Assembly: GCA_913059105.1 (NCBI GenBank)
Contig: CAJXRL010000007.1
Coordinates: forward strand, 1 to 24,325
DNA from: an uncultured Flavobacteriales bacterium
Lineage (GTDB): Bacteria > Bacteroidota > Bacteroidia > Flavobacteriales_E > Vicingaceae
Length of the DNA: 24,325 bases
Direction of reading: 5' to 3'
The notes under the pieces are model-generated. The model worked only from the letters and a program-made list of their open reading frames with translations, ran no database searches and was not told where the DNA came from. Shown here in pieces: positions 1-5,585 of this stretch. A program made the translations under genes and the position numbers. Positions within the stretch are counted from its first letter, which is position 1; each line of letters begins with the position of its first letter.

Positions 1-46
1 TACACAGAGTAGATCGTCGGCAGCGTCAGATGTGTATAAGAGACAG
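1..46. other. Nextera i5-side sequencing adapter (artefact)
   Basis: Not genomic. Bases 28-46 are the 19-bp Tn5 mosaic end, bases 14-27 are the Nextera read-1 adapter stem, bases 6-13 (AGAGTAGA) match a standard Nextera i5 index, and bases 1-5 are the end of the P5 arm. The same sequence occurs in reverse complement at the other end of the window. Anything inferred upstream of base 47 should be ignored. Confidence 0.98.
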
Positions 47-425
47 ATTATTCACAGTAGTAATGGATGAAATAAAAAAGAAGTGATCTCATAACTTACC
101 TATTAAGCTTGCTAATTAGAAGTAGATTTTGAATCCGATATAATGGGTCTGACAGGCAAAACAAAATCGCTCCTTTCAGTTTTTCAAATTGACACTTAAT
201 TGCAATATAAATCGACCGAATAATTGATAGCACGGACGGTAAGGCACGCCATAACCTAACACAAAGACTCTGAAAGTATAACAGTTAAAATAGTTTTGGC
301 AGCAGTTTGATTTCACACAAATTTGTATCGAATCTCAGCAAAACCAAAAAGAAGTACAAATCCCATCCGCTTTTTGCTAATTAGTTAATTGAAGCATTAT
401 CTTTGTCAGAAGCCGAACATATTTT
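47..425. other. Leading non-coding stretch before the first operon
   Basis: No convincing complete gene is present. Bases 48-86 can be read as the last 12 codons of a truncated + strand gene (ending VVMDEIKKK then TGA), but this is too short to identify. The rest is AT-rich with stops in all frames, and holds only the promoter described at 371-405. The preceding transcription unit therefore appears to end before the KdsA-like gene, which looks like the first gene of its operon. Confidence 0.5.
371..405 (+). promoter_or_regulatory. Bacteroidota-type promoter of the KdsA-like operon
   Basis: A TTTTTG element (371-376) is followed after 21 bases by TATCTTTG (398-405). This fits the Bacteroidota -33 TTTG / -7 TAnnTTTG consensus. 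Transcription would start near 409-411, leaving about 45 bases of leader before the ATG at 456 and only about 15 before the alternative ATG at 426. Motif evidence only. Confidence 0.6.
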
Positions 426-455
426 ATGCGGGCATTAGCATACTTAAAATACAAA

Positions 456-1268
456 ATGGACAACAAAAAAATTGATTGGAATAGTTTATTCTTACTATCT
501 GGTCCATGCGTAATAGAGGAAGAGAGTACCATGTTCAGAACGGCAGAAGCTCTGAAGAAAATTTCTGAGAAACTAAACATCCCCGTAATATTCAAGTCTT
601 CATTCATGAAAGACAACAGAAGTTCTGTTGACTACTATGCAGGTCCGGGGTTAGATGAAGGACTTAAACTCCTACAAAAAATAAAACTGGAATTCGACCT
701 TCCTATCGTCTCAGATATTCATTTCCCATCGCAAGTAAAAGCAGCTGGAGAGGTGCTAGACATCATTCAAATTCCTGCATATTTGTGTATGCAAACCACA
801 TTGGTTGTAGAAGCTGCAAAAACAGGAAAGACGATTAACTTGAAACATGGTCAATTTATTTCTCCGAAAAATATGATTAAACCTATCGAGAAAATTGAAT
901 CGACCGGAAACAAAGACATTCTGCTTACCGAAAGAGGTTATGCTTTCGGGTACAATGATTTAATCGTAGACCCTCGAAGTTTTTACGACATGGCTCAAAC
1001 AGGTTATCCTGTAATTTTTGACATCACACATTCCATTAGAAAATATGGAATTCCAAGCTCAGACCCTTCTGGTGGATTACGAGAATATCTTCCAACCCTA
1101 GCAAGAGCTGGTGTAGCAGCTGGAATTGATGGTCTATTTATTGAAACTCATCCTGATCCTCAAAATGCATTATGTGATGCAGCTAGTCAATTAAATATTA
1201 ACGATTTAGAAGAGTTTCTAAAGCCATTAATTGAAATACACTCATTAGAAAAAAGTTATAGAAAATAG
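456..1268 (+). CDS. kdsA: KdsA-like 3-deoxy-8-phosphooctulonate synthase (divergent)
   Basis: Class II (metal-dependent) DAHP/KDO8P synthase fold; the family condenses phosphoenolpyruvate with arabinose 5-phosphate to make Kdo 8-phosphate for LPS. Numbered from the ATG at 456 (270 aa, normal length), the metal ligands are Cys18 (in SGPCVIE), His192 (FDITHS), Glu230 (FIETHP) and Asp241, with the same spacing as the Aquifex enzyme apart from one residue. The PEP and phosphate residues of the KxNRS loop (50-57), the LKHGQF lysine (130) and the TERG arginine (160) are kept. Several usually invariant positions differ: KANRS is KDNRS, SFRG is YYAG, CRQTD is CMQTT and HSVQ is HSIR. An in-frame ATG at 426 adds ten residues; 456 is preferred because family members start shortly before the GPC motif. 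The stop is two bases before the next gene. The acceptor sugar may not be arabinose 5-phosphate. Confidence 0.87.
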   Translation: MDNKKIDWNSLFLLSGPCVIEEESTMFRTAEALKKISEKLNIPVIFKSSFMKDNRSSVDYYAGPGLDEGLKLLQKIKLEFDLPIVSDIHFPSQVKAAGEVLDIIQIPAYLCMQTTLVVEAAKTGKTINLKHGQFISPKNMIKPIEKIESTGNKDILLTERGYAFGYNDLIVDPRSFYDMAQTGYPVIFDITHSIRKYGIPSSDPSGGLREYLPTLARAGVAAGIDGLFIETHPDPQNALCDAASQLNINDLEEFLKPLIEIHSLEKSYRK

Positions 1269-1270
1269 AT

Positions 1271-2278
1271 ATGGAAATTTACTTAGACTCAGTTAATCTA
1301 GAAGAAATAAAGACCGCAAGTAAACTCGGGTACTTAACAGGTTTAACAACTACGCCTACTTTTATGGTAAAAGAAGGTATAGAAGATGTTGACGCTCAAA
1401 TTCTAAAAATAGCTAAATACGTAAACATACTTCAGGTAGAAGCATTGGGTGATACTGCAGAAGAAATTATTAAAGAAGCGAATAGACTCATTAATTTAGG
1501 ATTATCTAAAGAAAAGACAGTATTTAAAATTCCTATTTCCCTAGAAGGAACTAGAGCTTGTAAAATGCTGGTCGATCAAGGTCTTCAAGTTAATCTTCAT
1601 CTGGTTTATACGCTACAACAGGCGTATATGGCATTTGCGGCAGGTGCAACTTATGTATGCCCTTTGGTTGGCAGATTGCAAGATGAAGGTCATGACGCTT
1701 TAGGGTTAGTTCAGCAATGTGTAGATATTACAAAACGCTACAATTACAAATCGAAGATTATGTTCTCGTCGGTACGAAATGTAGAGCATGTGAAAAATGC
1801 TTTGACTGTTGGTGCACATACGATTACCGTACCCTGGAAAATAATGCAGAAACTTACCCAGAACCACTTTACACAAATAGGGACGGATCAATTTATCGAT
1901 GATACAAAGGCATTAATGAATAAAGTGAGTGATGTTGCAATTAGTGAGAACGTTACCATTCCAAGTTCAGCAACTATTACAGATGCATTATTTCTTATGA
2001 CAAAATCAAAGTTAGGAGCAGTTGCCGTAATAAATGAAGATAAGTCATTTCGCAGGCTTTTTACAGATGGGGATTTAAGAAGACTTATTTACGATCAAAG
2101 AGAAGATATTAAGACCCTTACCTTCGATTCAATGGACAATAAAACTCCGATTTCTATTAGCTTGGATCGCTCACTTTATGATGCGCGAAAAATATTTCAT
2201 GCCAATAATGTTGATACACTGGTTGTTATGGATGGAGAGAACTTTTTTGGATTGATTGATATACAACATACTATCTAA
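1271..2278 (+). CDS. Transaldolase/FSA-type aldolase fused to CBS-domain pair
   Basis: Two-part protein of 335 aa. Residues 1-215 form a TalC/fructose-6-phosphate-aldolase domain: Asp6 in YLDS, the Schiff-base Lys86 in VFKIP, VGRL at 133-136, and SSVRN near 166-170. Residues 225-335 form a CBS pair whose FTDGDLRRLI segment (264-273) closely resembles the CBS module of arabinose-5-phosphate isomerase KdsD. Compared with E. coli FSA, Gln55 matches Gln59, the aldolase-type residue where transaldolases have Glu. The conserved Asn of TTNPS is Thr28, the Thr109 position is His110, and the Tyr131 position is Leu132. It lies 2 bases after the KdsA-like gene and 1 base before a KdsC-like phosphatase. 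Inference: it makes the aldose-phosphate acceptor for the synthase in place of KdsD, with nucleotide or product control through CBS. Cytosolic. The family is firm; the substrate is unknown. Confidence 0.88.
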   Translation: MEIYLDSVNLEEIKTASKLGYLTGLTTTPTFMVKEGIEDVDAQILKIAKYVNILQVEALGDTAEEIIKEANRLINLGLSKEKTVFKIPISLEGTRACKMLVDQGLQVNLHLVYTLQQAYMAFAAGATYVCPLVGRLQDEGHDALGLVQQCVDITKRYNYKSKIMFSSVRNVEHVKNALTVGAHTITVPWKIMQKLTQNHFTQIGTDQFIDDTKALMNKVSDVAISENVTIPSSATITDALFLMTKSKLGAVAVINEDKSFRRLFTDGDLRRLIYDQREDIKTLTFDSMDNKTPISISLDRSLYDARKIFHANNVDTLVVMDGENFFGLIDIQHTI

Positions 2279-2279
2279 T

Positions 2280-2966
2280 ATGCTTATTCAACAAGCTTTT
2301 GAGAAGGAAGGCGGTACATTTTTAAATTCTGCTGAAGAAATAGCAGGTAAACTAAAAGAGATTCGCTGCTTTGTTTTTGATTGGGACGGGGTCTTTAACA
2401 AGGGTGTAAAAACTGAACTTAAAGGAAGTCCATTTTCTGAACCAGACTCGATGGGCTTGAATATGCTCAGATTTAGTTATTGGTTACTTCATGGTGAACT
2501 GCCAGTAACAGCTATAATAACAGGAGAGAATAACTTATCAGCGGTAGATTTTGCAAAAAGAGAGCATCTAAATGCTGTTTATCTGAATACGAAGAACAAA
2601 AAGGAAGCATTAACTCATTTAACAAATAACTATTCCATAGACCCTAGTCAAACGGCATTTGTTTTTGACGACATATTGGATTTAGCTTTAGCAGAGAGTT
2701 GCCTCCTTTCATTCTGTATAAAACGTAGTGCATCTCCCCTTTTTACCGAATTTGTTACCAACAATAAATTGGCGAATTATATTACTGCAAAAGAAGGCGG
2801 AGAACATGCCGTTCGTGAAATTACAGAGTTGCTTATTGGATTAAATGGAAATTACAACGAAACCGTTTCTAAAAGAATGGAACACATTGGTGATTACAAG
2901 AAATATATCACCACTAGGAATTCTGTGATAGTTGAGATCCCAAAAACTTCAGCGAACAAAAAATAA
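2280..2966 (+). CDS. KdsC-like HAD-family phosphatase
   Basis: HAD-superfamily phosphatase of the cap-less KdsC type, which hydrolyses Kdo 8-phosphate to Kdo. Numbered from ATG 2280 (228 aa): motif I is DWDGV with nucleophile Asp34 and acid Asp36; motif II is ITG with Thr81; the motif III lysine is Lys107/108; motif IV is FDDILD (Asp130, Asp131) where KdsC usually has GDD. The segment GGEHAVREITELL (173-185) matches the conserved KdsC tail. It is longer than typical KdsC (about 170-190 aa), with about 28 extra residues in front of motif I and about 40 after the tail. ATG 2280 begins one base after the preceding stop and is chosen over an in-frame TTG at 2256 that overlaps the aldolase gene. 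Third gene of the operon; its position suggests it removes the phosphate from the KdsA-like product. Confidence 0.8.
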   Translation: MLIQQAFEKEGGTFLNSAEEIAGKLKEIRCFVFDWDGVFNKGVKTELKGSPFSEPDSMGLNMLRFSYWLLHGELPVTAIITGENNLSAVDFAKREHLNAVYLNTKNKKEALTHLTNNYSIDPSQTAFVFDDILDLALAESCLLSFCIKRSASPLFTEFVTNNKLANYITAKEGGEHAVREITELLIGLNGNYNETVSKRMEHIGDYKKYITTRNSVIVEIPKTSANKK

Positions 2967-3010
2967 ATTCTTCCCAAAATAACAAGAAAGGTGGAAAATG
3001 AAGTGCCAAA

Positions 3011-3029
3011 AATCTGTTTACAACAGATT
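3011..3029. repeat. Perfect 8-bp inverted repeat, 3-base loop
   Basis: AATCTGTT - TAC - AACAGATT lies in the 154-base gap between the KdsC-like gene and the next coding region. No T-run follows on the + strand, so it is not a classic intrinsic terminator. It could be a weak terminator, an RNA processing hairpin or an operator. Confidence 0.45.
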
Positions 3030-3120
3030 GTAAAGATTAAGAGCCGTGTCTGCCTTTTTAAGCATACTTTTTGAATGCAAGAACAGCAATTTCACAGAAA
3101 ACTCTACTGTAAATTACAAT

Positions 3121-3879
3121 ATGGATAAGCAGCTCATTTTTAATTTTAAAACAGATATCTCAACGATCAATATTTCTGCGAAGCTCAACAATCCGTTTGG
3201 CTCATCTATTCCAATAATTGCGAGCATAGCTGCCAAAGAATTTCAGCAATTCATTCGCTCAGAATCTCAATTGTGGAAGTATGATTTTAGCAAGCAAAGG
3301 GGAAAAATGTTTGGAATTCTAGTGGTTCAAAAAGAAGATAATACGTTTGGCTATTTAGGAACAATCTCAGGGAAAATACCTGGACATGCAACTTGCAGCA
3401 AGTTTATTCCTTCCATCTTTGACGATTCAGCAGATGATTTTTTCATCAATAAGGGTATGAAAGAGTTAACAGAACTTGGAAGCAAAATTAGCGCCTCCAA
3501 TAATCAAGCTGAAATTATTTCACTGAAAGAAACTAGGAAACAAAAATCGTTTGCCCTACAAGAACAACTTTTCGAGAATTATAAATTTTTAAATCTTCTT
3601 GGAGAAGAGAAGAACGTATTGCAAATATTTAAGAGTTCATTACATGGAAATCCGCCATCAGCTGCTGGAGAGTGTGCTGCACCTAAATTGCTGCAGTATG
3701 CAATGCAGCGTCAACTAAAACCAATCGCTTTAGCAGAATTTTGGTGGGGAAAGAGCAATGAAAATATCGAAAGAGAACACAAAGTTTTCTATCCAGCTTG
3801 CAAAAATAAATGTCGCCCAATTTTAGAATACATGCTGGACGATACAGAGTTATTTAATCAAGCGAACATAGATGGATAG
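3121..3879 (+). CDS. Stand-alone N-terminal domain of large RluA-type pseudouridine synthase
   Basis: 252 aa from ATG 3121. It matches, from memory, the N-terminal half of the ~550-aa RluA-family pseudouridine synthases of Bacteroidota and gammaproteobacteria. Those open with an FKTxI segment (here 9-13), then GKMFGILVV (61-69) and GYLGTISGK (77-85), a helical middle, PSAAGECAAPKLLQ (179-192), AEFWWG (205-210) and a Cys-containing YPAC-KC segment (224-231). In full-length members the catalytic domain, with its RLD aspartate, follows directly. Here the reading frame stops at 3879, and no KPAG or RLD-like sequence is found in any frame before the next gene at 4039. Either the catalytic domain was lost or it is encoded elsewhere. 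An in-frame GTG at 3046 would add 25 residues without family resemblance. Role unknown without the catalytic half. Confidence 0.7.
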   Translation: MDKQLIFNFKTDISTINISAKLNNPFGSSIPIIASIAAKEFQQFIRSESQLWKYDFSKQRGKMFGILVVQKEDNTFGYLGTISGKIPGHATCSKFIPSIFDDSADDFFINKGMKELTELGSKISASNNQAEIISLKETRKQKSFALQEQLFENYKFLNLLGEEKNVLQIFKSSLHGNPPSAAGECAAPKLLQYAMQRQLKPIALAEFWWGKSNENIEREHKVFYPACKNKCRPILEYMLDDTELFNQANIDG

Positions 3880-3983
3880 TCAGAACTGACATCTTGGTTT
3901 TATATTCCCGATCAGATGAACATCATTTCAATTTTACTAGATTATTTAGCAGCGGATTGGATAGCAAATAGCTAGCTTAGCAT

Positions 3984-3991
3984 TATCTTTA
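3984..3991 (+). promoter_or_regulatory. Putative -7 box for the diiron protein gene
   Basis: TATCTTTA, one mismatch from TAnnTTTG, 47 bases upstream of the ATG at 4039. A TTGG at 3957-3960 could be the upstream element at 23-base spacing. Motif evidence only. Confidence 0.35.
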
Positions 3992-4038
3992 CTGTAACAT
4001 TCTATGTCATCTTTCCCAGGTATGGATAATACGGTTTT

Positions 4039-4614
4039 ATGAAAATAGATCATCCAAAGCTTATTAATTTACTACAACGAGCATACTCTGCCGAAAGGGC
4101 AGCTTCTTTTGCATATATAGGACATGCAAATGCCGTAAAAAAAGAGTCTGAAAAAGTTGCAATCAAACAGATTGAGGCTGATGAGTGGCACCACCGAGCC
4201 AAAGTATTAGAAATAATGCAACAATATGATATTCCCATTTCCAAATTCTATGAAATAAAATTTTATTTAATAGGTAAACTAATTTCTTTTAGCTGTTACT
4301 TTATTGGCTGGTTCATGCCCTTCTTCTTTGCTGGCAGGTTGGAAAGCGGTAACGTTTGTGAATACTTTGTGATGTTGCATTATTTTCATGAACTAGAGAT
4401 AACCGAACATGACCAAGACTTGTATGACTTAGGCATAAAAGAAAAAGAACACGAAGAATATTTTCTTAATCAGATTAAAGACAGTAAGCTATTACCCTTT
4501 TTTGAAAAGCTTTTTAATTGGGGCAAATCCAAAAGTTACAACGATATAGAGTTGAAGGCGCTACAGTCTGTTGAAAAATCGGATATCTATTGTAGAAACT
4601 TTAACACGAAGTAA
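4039..4614 (+). CDS. Ferritin-like diiron protein, Coq7-like architecture
   Basis: 191 aa, predicted four-helix bundle. Candidate iron ligands are Glu19 (in SAERAASF), the ExxH pair Glu49/His52 (EADEWHH), one of Glu102/Glu108, and the second ExxH pair Glu135/His138 (KEKEHEEYF). A strongly hydrophobic stretch at about 75-98 sits between the two halves, as the membrane-interface region does in Coq7 (demethoxyubiquinone hydroxylase). Coq7 acts in ubiquinone synthesis, but Bacteroidota normally make menaquinone, so a different oxidised substrate is likely. The downstream neighbour is convergent (YceI family), and many YceI proteins bind isoprenoid or other lipids; a link is only speculation. The superfamily assignment is fairly sure, the function is not. 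MiaE-like or other ferritin-like oxygenases are alternatives. Confidence 0.68.
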   Translation: MKIDHPKLINLLQRAYSAERAASFAYIGHANAVKKESEKVAIKQIEADEWHHRAKVLEIMQQYDIPISKFYEIKFYLIGKLISFSCYFIGWFMPFFFAGRLESGNVCEYFVMLHYFHELEITEHDQDLYDLGIKEKEHEEYFLNQIKDSKLLPFFEKLFNWGKSKSYNDIELKALQSVEKSDIYCRNFNTK

Positions 4615-4673
4615 AAGCACAAATTGTACGTTACCTGCCGTTGATTAAAAATGAACTTAACCTTCCGTCTATC

Positions 4674-5303
4674 TTAAGACAAATCAACCCTCAAATTAAT
4701 ATACATCCACTTATTTGGAACGGAATCAGATTTACCACTTACAATCTTGTCATAGTCAATTCCCCAATCAAACAAATCCATTTGACCTTGTATAACAAGT
4801 GAACTAGCCAATGCTTCTTTTGAGTCTCTTATTCCCGATGCAAATAACTTCACCTTTCTATCCACCCCTTTTATCGACATGATCCCATTCACCTGATACC
4901 AATCCAGCCCCATGGTATAAACCTGCGTAGATTGGAATGTAATCCCTTCACTCTTTTGCCCAATAAATAAACCAGGTGTCTTAATTCTTGCTGTTAATTC
5001 TTTCTTAGCACAAACATTAAATGTATTTGGATCTACTTCAAATGATATTTGCATGTTCTCCAACGGATTGCCTAAATCACCTCTTTCAGGATAACTTATT
5101 TCCAAATCGTTTACTATACCTGCAAATGGTGTACTGCAATGTCCATGAGTTACAAACAAGTTGATAGTCTGAATTTGTTTGTATTTTATTCCAGGAAAAA
5201 CTTCAGCGTTCTGAGATTCTGAATTACTTTTAGTATACCCACTAGCAACTAAAATTATTCCCAAAACAATCGATGACAAAACAAAGTATTTTATATTTTT
5301 CAT
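4674..5303 (-). CDS. YceI-family exported lipid-binding-type protein
   Basis: 209 aa from the ATG at 5303. It has an N-terminal signal peptide or anchor (hydrophobic residues about 7-21) with no lipobox cysteine, then a YceI beta-barrel. Family signatures are FQSTQV (123-128), VNGIMSIKGVDRKVKLFASG (138-157) and a FDWGIDY segment (178-184). YceI proteins bind long-chain amphiphiles such as polyprenoids in the periplasm; the ligand here is unknown. Two cysteines (56 and 98) could form a disulfide. The frame extends upstream to 5441, but those 46 residues do not look like a signal sequence and 5303 begins a textbook one. Convergent with the diiron gene, with no clear terminator in the 59-base gap. 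Confidence 0.82.
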   Translation of the reverse strand: MKNIKYFVLSSIVLGIILVASGYTKSNSESQNAEVFPGIKYKQIQTINLFVTHGHCSTPFAGIVNDLEISYPERGDLGNPLENMQISFEVDPNTFNVCAKKELTARIKTPGLFIGQKSEGITFQSTQVYTMGLDWYQVNGIMSIKGVDRKVKLFASGIRDSKEALASSLVIQGQMDLFDWGIDYDKIVSGKSDSVPNKWMYINLRVDLS

Positions 5304-5324
5304 ACGGCAAGGTTTATATTTTTT

Positions 5325-5332
5325 CAAAAATA
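5325..5332 (-). promoter_or_regulatory. Putative -7 box for the YceI-family gene
   Basis: TATTTTTG on the - strand, a full match to TAnnTTTG, 21 bases upstream of the ATG at 5303. No good -33 TTTG is visible. It also supports the 5303 start, because the longer frame would begin upstream of this promoter. Confidence 0.4.
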
Positions 5333-5585
5333 ATAGGTTATTCAAGCGCTCCTTGTTAATGATTTGTGAAAGATTTGTTAATGGGATTAATTGGAACCAC
5401 ATGTGCATGCTTATACCATGTATAAGAATGACCCATTTCAATCGTTACTGTTTTAAAAGAAGATCACAATAGGTTGAACTAATCATAAAAAGAACAGATT
5501 ATTAATTTTACCAGTTGTGTAACAAAAGGCACAGGTTATAATCTAAATAACGAGTAGTATTGTACAATATTCCAAACCGTATAAG

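Noticed and set aside
2256..2279. TTG start adding eight residues to the KdsC-like phosphatase
   Set aside because: It overlaps the aldolase gene, while an ATG one base after the aldolase stop fits the tight operon spacing.
3011..3029. Hairpin after the KdsC-like gene as an intrinsic terminator
   Set aside because: No T-run follows and the stem is AT-rich; kept only as an inverted repeat of unknown role.
3880..4038. Frameshifted catalytic domain of the pseudouridine synthase downstream of 3879
   Set aside because: No frame shows the expected motifs, and the space before the next gene (159 bases) is too short for the domain.
5304..5441. 46-residue N-terminal extension of the YceI-family protein
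   Set aside because: The extension overlaps the likely promoter box and would bury a normal signal peptide.
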